A stretch of 29,664 bases of DNA, from NCBI GenBank assembly GCA_964628235.1, contig CAZVLU010000043.1:1-29664 (forward strand), written 5' to 3'. The notes beneath the pieces were generated by a model. It was not told where the DNA came from. It was given only the letters and a program-made list of their open reading frames with translations, and made no database searches. This DNA comes from CAMAVH01 sp964628235 (GTDB lineage Bacteria > Pseudomonadota > Alphaproteobacteria > SMXQ01). Shown here piece after piece: positions 14,936 to 22,862 of this stretch (position 1 is its first letter; the number at the start of each line of letters is the position of its first letter). The position numbers and the translations under genes are program-made.

Positions 14936-15853
14936 ATGCGTCTCCTCGCTGTCGCCGTCATCCTCAGTCTTTTGATCGTTGCCCCGACCGCCGCCGAAAC
15001 GCCCAAGGTCCTGACATCGATCAAACCTCTCCATGCCCTCGCCGCTTCCGTCATGGAGGGTGTCGGCACGCCCAGCCTCTTGCTGCGCGCCACCGCGTCC
15101 GCCCATACCTACGCGCTGCGGCCTTCCGACGCGCAGGCGATCCAGAAAGCCGATCTGATTTTCTGGATCGCCCCCGGCTATGAATCTTTCATGGCGAAAG
15201 CCGTTCGCGCTTTACCGAAGCAATCCCACGTCGTGCAATTGAGCAAAGCGCCGGGCGTGAGTTTGCTGACGACGCGCCAAGGCGGCGTTTGGGAAGGCGA
15301 TGCTCACGGCCATGGCCATAATCATAGGGCCGAACCAGATATGCATATCTGGCTGGACCCCAACAACGCCAAGGCCATCGCCGCGGCTATGAGCCAGGCG
15401 CTCAGCCGTGTCGATCCGGCGAATGCGCCGCGCTATGCCGCCAACGCGGCGGTCGCAGTTGCGGCCATCGACGCGCTCGATGCCGATCTCGCCGCCAAGC
15501 TCACCCCGGTCAAAGACAAGCCGTTCATCGTCTTTCATGATGCTTATCAATATTACGAAAAGCGCTACGGATTGACCGCCGTCGGCTCGATCACCGTCAC
15601 GCCCGATCGCGTGCCCGGGCCGCGCCGCCTGTCGGACTTGCGCAAGAAGATCACCGATCAAGGTGCGCTCTGCGTTTTCAGCGAACCGCAATTTACCTCG
15701 GGCCTTGTTGGCACAGTGCTGTCGGGCACTACGGCGCGCAGCGGCATCCTCGATCCGCTCGGCGTCTTGGCGCCGGACGGCTCGGCCGGTTATGCCGGGC
15801 TGATGCAGTCTATTGCCGATAATCTGAAAAACTGTCTGCTCGCGGCCTCTTGA
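14936..15853 (+). CDS. znuA: Zinc ABC transporter substrate-binding protein ZnuA-like
   Basis: Periplasmic zinc-binding protein (cluster A-I family), 305 residues with a signal peptide of about 20 residues (VAPTAA then ETPKV). Zn ligands can be placed at H57 (ATASAHTYALRPSDA), H137 (DMHIWLDP), H201 (IVFHDAYQYYE) and probably D273 (GILDPLG). The His-rich loop GDAHGHGHNH (about residues 121-130) is typical of zinc-specific ZnuA. C246 and C300 may form the usual stabilising disulfide. The loop, the Zur-like box upstream and the family make zinc uptake likely. No znuB or znuC is present here, so the permease and ATPase must be encoded elsewhere or the binding protein serves another partner. The DUF1007 gene begins 47 bp after its stop. 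Confidence 0.92.
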   Translation: MRLLAVAVILSLLIVAPTAAETPKVLTSIKPLHALAASVMEGVGTPSLLLRATASAHTYALRPSDAQAIQKADLIFWIAPGYESFMAKAVRALPKQSHVVQLSKAPGVSLLTTRQGGVWEGDAHGHGHNHRAEPDMHIWLDPNNAKAIAAAMSQALSRVDPANAPRYAANAAVAVAAIDALDADLAAKLTPVKDKPFIVFHDAYQYYEKRYGLTAVGSITVTPDRVPGPRRLSDLRKKITDQGALCVFSEPQFTSGLVGTVLSGTTARSGILDPLGVLAPDGSAGYAGLMQSIADNLKNCLLAAS

Positions 15854-15900
15854 AGCCGAACGGATGGATTTCTCACGCCGCTCGGCGATATAGTCCCCGC

Positions 15901-16499
15901 ATGCCGCGCCTAGCGATATTCGTACTCTTGACCGCCTTTGCGCTGCTCGCGCCGCGCCCGGGCCTGGCCACCCCCATGTTTGGGTCTCGGCCATGGTCAG
16001 ATTCCTATTTGAAGACGGCAAGCTGGTCGGTCTGCGTCAAGCCTGGGCCTTCGACGACTTCTTCAGCGCGACGCTGATCGCCGATTTCGATAAAGACAAG
16101 AACGGCGCATTCGATGCAGCCGAACAAAGCGAGCTCGCCGCCAAAGCCTTTGCCGCGCTGCGCAGTTCCGATTATTTCAGCCGCGTCCGACAAGGTGTCC
16201 AGAGCTTTCACCTGCAAGACGCCGAGAATTACTCCGCTATGCAGAGCAAAGGCTTGGTGTTTTACGGCTTCACCTTGCGCCTCGCGCAGCCGCTCGATGT
16301 AACCGCCAGCCCGGTCACTGCCGGCATCTACGACGAGTCCTTCTTTGTCGATTTCGAATTCGACGCCAACGATCCGGTACGCTTCGACGGGGTGCCCTCG
16401 GGCGCCTGCAGCTATGCCGTCCGCGAGGATCCCGCCGACGCCATCTATGGCGGCCTCGTCGTCCCGCCGAGCGTCACCATCGAATGTAAGGCGTCATGA
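15901..16499 (+). pseudogene. DUF1007 family periplasmic protein, frameshifted
   Basis: The start at 15901 gives a signal peptide (MPRLAIFVLLTAFALLAPRPGLA), but the frame then reads TPMFGSRPW. The next frame, entered at 15969, reads HPHVWVSAMVRFLFEDGKLVGL, the diagnostic DUF1007 opening HPHVW. The two share base 15969, so one C is missing: GCC CAC CCC CAT is written here as GCCACCCCCAT. The rest (LIADFDKDKNGAFDAAE, ESFFVDFEF) is continuous to the stop at 16499 and about 199 residues after repair. DUF1007 proteins are usually encoded beside NicO-type Ni/Co transporters and are thought to deliver or bind metal in the periplasm. The stop overlaps the nicO ATG by 4 nt. Without a base correction the signal peptide is cut off from the domain. 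Confidence 0.8.
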
Positions 16500-17506
16500 T
16501 CGTCCGTCGCCTCGGCCCGGCGTTGCTCGGCTTGTTGCTGTTGATTGGCGCCGGTTTCGCCTCGCCCGCCGCCGCTCAAAGCAATCCCTTCACCGGCGCG
16601 CCGCAGCGCGAACAGGCGGCGCCTCAACAAGGCTCGTCGCAACAAGGCGTGCAGACGCGCGAGCCGGCCAAGGTGGGCTGGTTCGCCCGCGCGACGCGCG
16701 AGATGCTGCAATGGCAGCGCCGCATGAACGTCGCGCTCGCCGCGCAAATGCGCGCGATCCGCGACGGTGAAGGACTGTCGGCCACGTTCGGCAGTTTGCT
16801 CGCCGGCACGGGGCTTGCCTTCTTGTATGGCGCGCTGCATGTCGCCGGCCCCGGCCATGGCAAGGCGGTGATCATTTCCTACTTCCTCGGTCGCGAAGCC
16901 AAGGTCAGCCGCGGCCTCTGGCTCGGGCTGCAAATCGCCGCCACCCATGTCGTCGCCGCCATCGTCATCGTTTGGGTCGCCGACGCGGCCTTGCGTCAAG
17001 CCTTTGGCGGCACGCCGACCGAATTGCGCGTCGTCCAGGCGATCAGCTATGGCGCCATCATCGCCATCGGCCTGCATATGCTATGGCAGGCGGCCCGGCG
17101 CCTCGCCGGCCAGACCACGACAGAACTCTGCGACCACGGCCATCATCATCACGGTCATAGCCACGATGCCGAGCCTGACCGGGCGCGTCAGGGCGTGCTC
17201 TCCTTCGCCGTCGGCCTGGTGCCCTGCACCGGCGCGACCCTGGTCATGCTTTATGCCTTGGCCAACGGCATCGTCGCCGCCGGCATCGTCATGGCGGTCG
17301 GCATCGGCCTCGGCATGGCGGCGACTATGGCGATCATCGGCATCGCCACCATTCTCGCCCGCCGTGCCGCGCTCGCACGGCTGACAAGCGCCAGTGCTGG
17401 GGGCCGACTTGGCGGCGGTTTACAACTCGCGGCCGGCCTCGCAATCAGTCTGCTCGGCAGCCTGATGCTTTATGGCGCGCTGATGGGCACGCCGCCGCCA
17501 TTGTGA
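16496..17506 (+). CDS. nicO: NicO/RcnA-family nickel/cobalt (metal) transporter
   Basis: Inner-membrane transporter of the NicO family, 336 residues with about six or seven spans after a signal-like N-terminus. The motif ALHVAGPGHGKAVIISYFLG (about residues 117-136) carries the family's His-containing substrate motif. A His cluster, CDHGHHHHGHSHD, lies in a loop near residues 213-225. The second half has GLVPCTGATLVMLYAL, conserved in this family. It begins at the ATG overlapping the DUF1007 stop as ATGA, which implies translational coupling. Downstream of znuA and a Zur-like box, it may be a metal permease used in zinc shortage rather than a Ni/Co exporter. Direction and metal are not known from sequence. 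Confidence 0.88.
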   Translation: MIVRRLGPALLGLLLLIGAGFASPAAAQSNPFTGAPQREQAAPQQGSSQQGVQTREPAKVGWFARATREMLQWQRRMNVALAAQMRAIRDGEGLSATFGSLLAGTGLAFLYGALHVAGPGHGKAVIISYFLGREAKVSRGLWLGLQIAATHVVAAIVIVWVADAALRQAFGGTPTELRVVQAISYGAIIAIGLHMLWQAARRLAGQTTTELCDHGHHHHGHSHDAEPDRARQGVLSFAVGLVPCTGATLVMLYALANGIVAAGIVMAVGIGLGMAATMAIIGIATILARRAALARLTSASAGGRLGGGLQLAAGLAISLLGSLMLYGALMGTPPPL

Positions 17507-17590
17507 TGGTCTTTCACGGCAGCCATATAGAATTCGTCTAAAACACGAAGCCCAATCGTCTTTCCGGATTGCCCTGCTCGCCGCGTAGAC

Positions 17591-17609
17591 TTTGCGAATA
17601 GTTCGCAAA
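17591..17609. promoter_or_regulatory. Perfect 19-bp palindrome upstream of the unknown gene at 17635
   Basis: TTTGCGAA (17591-17598) and TTCGCAAA (17602-17609) are perfect 8-bp inverted arms around TAG. It ends 25 bp before the ATG, as expected for an operator over a promoter or start. It matches no known motif with certainty: not LexA (GAAC-N7-GTTC) and not FNR/FixK (TTGAT-N4-ATCAA). Confidence 0.6.
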
Positions 17610-17634
17610 TCATGCCGGGTAAGGAGACGTCACG

Positions 17635-18093
17635 ATGTCGGCAGGGCTGCTTCTGATAAATGGCGATAAGGCCGAAACGCCTTGCCGCCCGCCACAACGT
17701 GCCCTCGTCGCCGATCTGCCGCCAAACGAACGGTTGTTGCTCTGGACCATGCGAATGCTCGGGGAAAACCGGGGCAACCTGGCGGTCGTTCAGCAAGAAC
17801 TGTGGCTGTGCTGCGGCTTAGCGAGCATCGAGAACGTCCTGCAAGCGCTCGAAGCGTTGCTCGCTCTGCTGACGCGCGAAGGCCGCCGCCCCCTGGTCGT
17901 CAAACCGGCCGACGCGCGCCGCATGAACGCTACTGAGGAATCCCTCATCGCCCTGATCGCTGCCGGACGCGACAGAGATAGCGTCCGTCTCGCCGCCCAT
18001 GCGCGCTGGCTCGTCCGTCCCCTCGCCCAAGCCGAATTGAGAGCCCAAGCCTTGCGCCTCGGTCAAGCCTTTCCCTCCGGCCACGAGGCCTAA
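17635..18093 (+). CDS. Conserved-looking protein of unknown function
   Basis: A 152-residue soluble protein that I do not recognise. It looks mostly helical, with NERLLLWTMRMLGENRG (about residues 31-47), a Cys pair in ELWLCCGLASIE, and a long run of helix-forming residues (VLQALEALLALL, about 68-79). A basic C-terminal part follows (AHARWLVRPLAQAEL). The ATG has AAGGAG 8 nt upstream. It stands alone on the plus strand between nicO and a terminator shared with the RND permease. A perfect palindrome sits just before it, so it is probably controlled by a dedicated regulator. No membrane segment or signal peptide is seen. Confidence 0.75.
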   Translation: MSAGLLLINGDKAETPCRPPQRALVADLPPNERLLLWTMRMLGENRGNLAVVQQELWLCCGLASIENVLQALEALLALLTREGRRPLVVKPADARRMNATEESLIALIAAGRDRDSVRLAAHARWLVRPLAQAELRAQALRLGQAFPSGHEA

Positions 18094-18096
18094 ACA

Positions 18097-18127
18097 AAAG
18101 CGCCGACGGGGATTCCGCCGGCGCTTT
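18097..18127. terminator. Bidirectional rho-independent terminator
   Basis: AAAGCGCCG (18097-18105) pairs perfectly with CGGCGCTTT (18119-18127); inside, CGG pairs with CCG around loop GGATT. The arms begin and end with A and T runs, so it can stop transcription from both sides. It lies between the gene ending at 18093 (plus) and the RND permease ending at 18151 (minus). Confidence 0.8.
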
Positions 18128-18150
18128 GAGGGATCGGGAGGAAGCGAAGC

Positions 18151-21100
18151 TTATTCGGCGGCGCTCTTTTGAAGGCCAGCTTCGTTGCGTTCGAGCGCCA
18201 AGATGGCGTCGGCAACATGGGTCACCGGCTTGGTGCGCTTGGCAAGCAGGATATAGAACACCGGCACGACGATCAGGGTGAGCGCCGTCGAGAAGGTGAC
18301 GCCCGCAGCGACGACGATGCCGACCGCCTGACGCGCTTCAGCGCCGGCGCCGCTCGCCATGGCGAGCGGCATCGCGCCGAAAACGGTGGCGATCGACGTC
18401 ATCAGGATCGGACGCAAGCGGGCGATGGAGGCTTCCGTCACCGCATCGACGAGATCGCGCCCGGCCGCGCGCAATTGGTTGGCGAACTCGACGATCAAGA
18501 TGCCGTTCTTCGCCACCAAACCGATGAGCGTGATGATGCCTATTTGGCTATAGACGTTGAGCGTCACGCCCGTGAAGTACATGCCGCCCAAAGCGCCGGT
18601 GATGGCCAGCGGCACCGACAGCAAGATGATGAACGGATTGACGAAGCTTTCGAACTGCGCGGCGAGCACGAGAAAGACGATGACTAGCGCCATGGCGAAT
18701 GTCCAATAGAGCGAAGTGCTCGTCTCTTTAAATTCCCGCGCCTCGCTCTTGTAGCTGATGCGGGCGTGCGGCGGCAGAACCTGCGAGGCGATGTTTTCCA
18801 TATAGGAGATGGCCTCGCCCATCGTATAGCCAGGCGCGAGCGAAGCGCGGAGCGTGATCGAGCGCATGCGATCGACGCGGTTGAGAGCGCCCGGACCGGC
18901 GATGTCCGTAACGGTCACAAGGTTGGCCAGCGGCACGAGGCTGTTGGTGCGCGTCGAGCGGATAAAGACGTTCTGCAAATCCTGAGGCGAGACACGATCC
19001 TCCGAACGCGCCTGCAAGATCACGTCGTACTGCTCGCCACGATCGGTGTAGGTCGTCACGACCTTGGAGCCGAGCAGCGTTTGCAAGGTCTCGCCGATGT
19101 CGCGCACCGACACGCCGAGGTCGGCGGCACGGTTGCGATCGATCTCGACGCGGAGCTGCGGCTTGGTCTCGTCGTAGTCCGACGTCAGGTTGATGAGGCT
19201 GGCGTTCTCAGAAGCGCGCTCGAGCATCATGTCGCGCAGTTCCGTCAGCTCCTGATAGGTGTTGCCGCTGATGACCATCTGGAACGGCGAATTGGTGCTG
19301 CGCCGGCCGAGGCCTGGCGGGTTGACCGCCACGGAGCGCAGCCAAGGATTGTCGCGCAGCTTGGGCGCGATCTCGCTCATGATCTGCTGCGTCGTTTTCC
19401 CGCGTTCGGCCCAGAGCTTGAGGCGGATCGAAATGCGGCCCTCGTTAGCGGAACCGAGACTGCCGCCCGAGCCGCTGACGGTCAGCAGTCGCTCGGCAAC
19501 GCCGCCTTCGACCAGCTTCATCAGTTCGCGCTCGACTTCGGCGATGCGCTTTTCCATATATTCGACGCTGGCGCCCTCGGGACCGGTGATCTGCACCGTG
19601 AAGGTGCCGCGATCTTCAGTCGGGCCGTATTCTTTCTTGATCATCTGAAACAGGCCGAGAGCGACGGCCGACACCATGACGGCGACCAGCACGATGATCA
19701 GGGGATTGCCCAAGGACCAGCCGAGGATGCGCGCATAGCCCTTGTTCATGCCGACGAAGACTGGCTCAGTGACCCGGTACAGCAGCTTCTTCTGGTCTTC
19801 ATGCGGCGAGGACAGCATTTTCGAACAGAGCATCGGAGTCAGCGTCAAGGCGACCAAGCCCGAGAATACGACAGCGACCGCCACCGAGATGGCGAACTCC
19901 GTGAATAGCCGGCCGATGTTGCCTTCGAGGAAGGCGATCGGCACGAACACCGCGACCAGAACCATCGTGGTCGCGATGACGGCGAAGCCGATTTGGCGCG
20001 CGCCGCGCACGGCGGCGAGGAGCGGCGGTTCCCCCAGTTCCATGCGGCGGTGGATATTTTCGAGCACGACGATGGCGTCGTCGACCACCAGGCCGATCGC
20101 GAGCACAAGGGCGAGCAACGTCAGGACGTTGATAGAGAACCCCATCGCCGCCAGCACCATGAAGGAGGCGATGATCGACACCGGGATGGCGATGCTGGGA
20201 ATCAAGGTGGCGCGTAAATTGCGCAGGAAGACGAAGACGACGCCGACCACCAGCACGAGAGCGATGATGAGCGCGTGATAGACTTGGTAGATTGACTCGC
20301 TAATGAAGGTCGATTCGTCGTAGTTGACATCGACAACCATGCCCGGCGGCAAGGTCGAAGTGAGCCGCGCCATCTCGTTCTTGGCGCCTTCGGCGACTTC
20401 CAAAGTATTCGATTTAGATTGGCGCAGAATGCTGATGCCGATCGCCGAACGGCCGTTCGCGCGCACCGACGAGCGTAGGTTGGCTGCGGCGCGCTCGACC
20501 TTGGCGACCTCGCCGAGGCGCACCGGATAGCCGCCGCTGTTGCGCCCGCTGACAACCAGGGTGCGGAACTGCTCAGGCGTCGTGAGGCCGGATTCTGTGC
20601 GGACGGTTAATTCGCGTTCGTTGGACTCGACGCGGCCCGAAGGCAGCTCGACGTTCTCGCGCTCCAGCGCGTCTTCAACGTCGGACACGGTCAGGCCGCG
20701 CGCGGCCAGCGCGTTCTTGTCCAGCCAGATGCGCATGGCGTAGCGTCGCTCGCCGAAAATACGCACTTCCGACACGCCAGGCACGGTCGCCAAACGATCG
20801 ACCAGCACACGGTTGGCGTAGTCCGTCAGTTCCAGCGCGTTGTGGCGGTCGCTCGCCAAAGCGAACCACAGAATCGGGCTATTGTCGGAGTCGGCCTTCG
20901 TCACGATCGGCGCGTCGGCTTCGTCCGGCAAGCGGCGCAGGATTTGTCCGATTTTGTCGCGGACGTCTGCCGACGCGCCTTCGATCTCGCGCGATAAGCT
21001 GAACTCGATCGTGACGCGCGACCGCGCCTCCTCACTCACCGAGTTGATCGTCTTGATGCCTTCGATGCCTGCGACGGCGTTTTCGATGATCTGGGTTACT

Positions 21101-21285
21101 TGCGTCTCGATCACTTCGGGAGACGCGCCGCGATAGGTCGTCTGCACGCTGACGATCGGCGGGTCGATGTCGGGATATTCTCGGACGGCGAGCCTGCCGA
21201 AAGCGATCAAACCGAAAATCACCAGCACCAGGCTGATGACGGTCGCGAAGACCGGACGCTTGATCGAGACGTCTGAGAGCATCAT
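18151..21285 (-). CDS. RND multidrug efflux permease (HAE1/AcrB-like)
   Basis: Inner-membrane proton-driven efflux permease, 1044 residues, twelve spans and two large periplasmic loops as usual for HAE1 pumps. It starts MMLSDVSIKRPVFATVISL, the standard N-terminal helix. TM4 carries the proton-relay pair D402-D403 (GLVVDDAIVVLENI), and TM10 has GLVAKNGILIVEF with the paired Lys. GLSVAVAVVFSGLVALTLTP-like sequence (ISVAVAVVFSGLVALTLTP) marks TM6. The loops follow the AcrB porter and docking domain pattern. It is downstream of its adaptor by 46 bp, probably one transcript. TolC, on the same strand near 1178-2542, is a possible outer-membrane partner but lies about 19 kb away. Substrates are unknown. 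Confidence 0.93.
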   Translation of the reverse strand: MMLSDVSIKRPVFATVISLVLVIFGLIAFGRLAVREYPDIDPPIVSVQTTYRGASPEVIETQVTQIIENAVAGIEGIKTINSVSEEARSRVTIEFSLSREIEGASADVRDKIGQILRRLPDEADAPIVTKADSDNSPILWFALASDRHNALELTDYANRVLVDRLATVPGVSEVRIFGERRYAMRIWLDKNALAARGLTVSDVEDALERENVELPSGRVESNERELTVRTESGLTTPEQFRTLVVSGRNSGGYPVRLGEVAKVERAAANLRSSVRANGRSAIGISILRQSKSNTLEVAEGAKNEMARLTSTLPPGMVVDVNYDESTFISESIYQVYHALIIALVLVVGVVFVFLRNLRATLIPSIAIPVSIIASFMVLAAMGFSINVLTLLALVLAIGLVVDDAIVVLENIHRRMELGEPPLLAAVRGARQIGFAVIATTMVLVAVFVPIAFLEGNIGRLFTEFAISVAVAVVFSGLVALTLTPMLCSKMLSSPHEDQKKLLYRVTEPVFVGMNKGYARILGWSLGNPLIIVLVAVMVSAVALGLFQMIKKEYGPTEDRGTFTVQITGPEGASVEYMEKRIAEVERELMKLVEGGVAERLLTVSGSGGSLGSANEGRISIRLKLWAERGKTTQQIMSEIAPKLRDNPWLRSVAVNPPGLGRRSTNSPFQMVISGNTYQELTELRDMMLERASENASLINLTSDYDETKPQLRVEIDRNRAADLGVSVRDIGETLQTLLGSKVVTTYTDRGEQYDVILQARSEDRVSPQDLQNVFIRSTRTNSLVPLANLVTVTDIAGPGALNRVDRMRSITLRASLAPGYTMGEAISYMENIASQVLPPHARISYKSEAREFKETSTSLYWTFAMALVIVFLVLAAQFESFVNPFIILLSVPLAITGALGGMYFTGVTLNVYSQIGIITLIGLVAKNGILIVEFANQLRAAGRDLVDAVTEASIARLRPILMTSIATVFGAMPLAMASGAGAEARQAVGIVVAAGVTFSTALTLIVVPVFYILLAKRTKPVTHVADAILALERNEAGLQKSAAE

Positions 21286-21331
21286 GGTGCGGAAACCCCT
21301 AGATTACCGTCGTTACGCGAAAAAAAACCGA

Positions 21332-22420
21332 TCAGCCGCGATTTTCCGCAGCTTGGCTCGTGGCCCGCACGGGAGTCCCGTCGCGCACTTTCTGCACTCC
21401 GCCAACAACGACGGCGTCTTGCGCTGTGAGGCCCTCGACGATCTCGACGATGCCGCGAGCGCGGACGCCAAGGCGCACGAGCGTTTTCACGGCGCGGCCA
21501 TCGACGACCTTGTAGACATATTGCTCGCTGCCTTCCGGCACCAAAGAACCTTCGGTGATGGTCATGGCAGAAGGCCGCTCGCTCAGCGGCAGTTCGACCG
21601 TCATCAACATGCCCGGCTTTATCAAACCTTTGGCGTTCGGCACTTCCGCACGCACCTGGATCGCGCGCGTCACAGGGTCGACGCGCGAATCGATCGTCCG
21701 GATGGTGCCTTCGAAGCGCATGTCTGGATAGACGCCGTTGCGGGTGAACACCTTGCGGCCGACATCGACTTTAGAGAGCAGCGTTTCGGGTATCGAGAAA
21801 TCGAGCTTGATGATGCTGGTGTCGTCGAGCGTCGTCACTGTCGTGCTCTGGCCGACAAGGCTGCCCACGCTGATGCGCCGCAAGCCGAGACGGCCGTCGA
21901 AGGGCGCCATGATCTTGAGATCGGCGACGCGCGAACGCGCCGCTTCTACCTTGGAGGTGACGCCCTGGTAAGAGGACAGGAGCTCGTCAACTTTCGCCTG
22001 GGGAATATTCTGCGATTTGATGAGTTGCTGGGCGCGCTCATAAAGCAGCTTGGCGTTGCGCAGTTCGGCTTCGCTCTGCGCCAGGGAGGCGCGCGCTTCG
22101 CGATCATCGAGTTCGACCAGCACGTCGCCGCGTTTAGCCAATTGGCCTTCTTCGAAGTTCACAGCCTTGACGATGCCGGTCACTTTGGCGGTGATGGTCA
22201 CCGCTTCGTTGGCATAGGCCGTACCGAGCGCATCATAGCTTTCGATGACCGGACCGATGGTGACCTTCTCCGTAACGACATCCACAGCGCGGACGCGGCC
22301 TTGCGGCGCCGATGCAGTCGCCGGCTTAACCTGGGAAACGCTGACGATGTCCTTGTAATACCAAGCAGCACCTGCGCCGCCCGCGAACAACAGCACCGCG
22401 ATAATGATACGACTCAACAT
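21332..22420 (-). CDS. RND efflux periplasmic adaptor (membrane fusion protein)
   Basis: Periplasmic adaptor subunit that links an RND permease to an outer-membrane channel, 362 residues. The N-terminus has one hydrophobic anchor or signal (IIIAVLLFAGGAGAAW). The lipoyl (biotinyl-like) halves flank a helical hairpin: ITAKVTGIVKAVNFEEGQ and, after the hairpin (LAQSEAELRNAKLLYERAQQ), KIMAPFDGRLGLRRISVG. The beta-barrel domain follows with DTSIIKLDFSIPE and PNAKGLIKPGMLMTVEL, then a membrane-proximal domain to the end. No Cys lipobox was seen. The ATG at 22420 has GAGG about 10 nt upstream. It is the first gene of the two-gene RND operon. Confidence 0.93.
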   Translation of the reverse strand: MLSRIIIAVLLFAGGAGAAWYYKDIVSVSQVKPATASAPQGRVRAVDVVTEKVTIGPVIESYDALGTAYANEAVTITAKVTGIVKAVNFEEGQLAKRGDVLVELDDREARASLAQSEAELRNAKLLYERAQQLIKSQNIPQAKVDELLSSYQGVTSKVEAARSRVADLKIMAPFDGRLGLRRISVGSLVGQSTTVTTLDDTSIIKLDFSIPETLLSKVDVGRKVFTRNGVYPDMRFEGTIRTIDSRVDPVTRAIQVRAEVPNAKGLIKPGMLMTVELPLSERPSAMTITEGSLVPEGSEQYVYKVVDGRAVKTLVRLGVRARGIVEIVEGLTAQDAVVVGGVQKVRDGTPVRATSQAAENRG

Positions 22421-22440
22421 TCGGTCTTACCCTCGTTCGG

Positions 22441-22455
22441 GCAGGCAAAGCCTGC
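22441..22455 (-). promoter_or_regulatory. Hairpin-forming repeat in the RND adaptor leader
   Basis: GCAGGC and GCCTGC form a perfect 6-bp inverted repeat around AAA, ending about 20 bp before the adaptor ATG. It could be an operator, or an RNA hairpin in the 5' leader that affects translation. No regulator gene lies beside the pump. Confidence 0.35.
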
Positions 22456-22680
22456 GCCCGGTTCTCGTCCCTCACCCCCGCCGAAGGTCCCGAGGAATCG
22501 ATCGATCGGGACGGCTTGATCGCCCATCTATCGAAACATCATGACAATCGTCGTAGCAAAACTTGTCGCCGACTGGCCGTTTCAAAATGCGGACTGCGTT
22601 TAAAACGAAGCACCTGCGGCACCTCCCTCAATGCAGGGAGCGTGCCGAGCGTCCGATCGGAAACCACCAGTTACGCCCAC

Positions 22681-22693
22681 GTAATATTATTAC
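22681..22693. promoter_or_regulatory. AT-rich palindrome in the gap upstream of the RND operon
   Basis: GTAAT-ATT-ATTAC is a perfect 5-bp-arm palindrome in a GC-rich genome, about 260 bp upstream of the adaptor gene. It may be a regulator site, but this is only suggested by symmetry. Confidence 0.25.
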
Positions 22694-22792
22694 CTTATCC
22701 TAGCAAGTTTTGCCGACTTTCACCACTGCATGCCGATAATGTTACCAATCGCCGCATTAGGCCGCTTGTCCTAACCAACCCTCTGAATAGAG

Positions 22793-22826
22793 AAGCGGCG
22801 GACCTCCCGAAAGAAGCCCGCCGCTT
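22793..22826 (-). terminator. Hairpin after the molybdenum hydroxylase large subunit
   Basis: AAGCGGCGG (22793-22801) pairs perfectly with CCGCCGCTT (22818-22826) around a 16-nt loop, 37 bp beyond the stop at 22863. There is no strong T-run in either direction, so it may be a transcript-stabilising hairpin or a weak terminator. Confidence 0.5.
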
Positions 22827-22862
22827 AATCAGTTTCGGAGTGACGGCCGGCGCCGGCCCTAC

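Larger units (their letters stand above)
22421..22862. other. Intergenic region between the RND operon and the molybdenum hydroxylase
   Basis: About 440 bp with no convincing gene; the plus-strand frame at 22516-22866 resembles no family and has no clear ribosome site. It contains GCAGGC-AAA-GCCTGC (22441-22455) just before the adaptor start, the AT-rich palindrome GTAAT-ATT-ATTAC (22681-22693), and a hairpin after the hydroxylase gene. It should hold the promoter of the RND operon, but no clear -35/-10 pair was picked out. Confidence 0.5.

Noticed and set aside
1178..22420. TolC and the RND adaptor/permease as one tripartite operon
   Set aside because: They are about 19 kb apart with many unrelated genes between. 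Partnership is possible but not supported by location.
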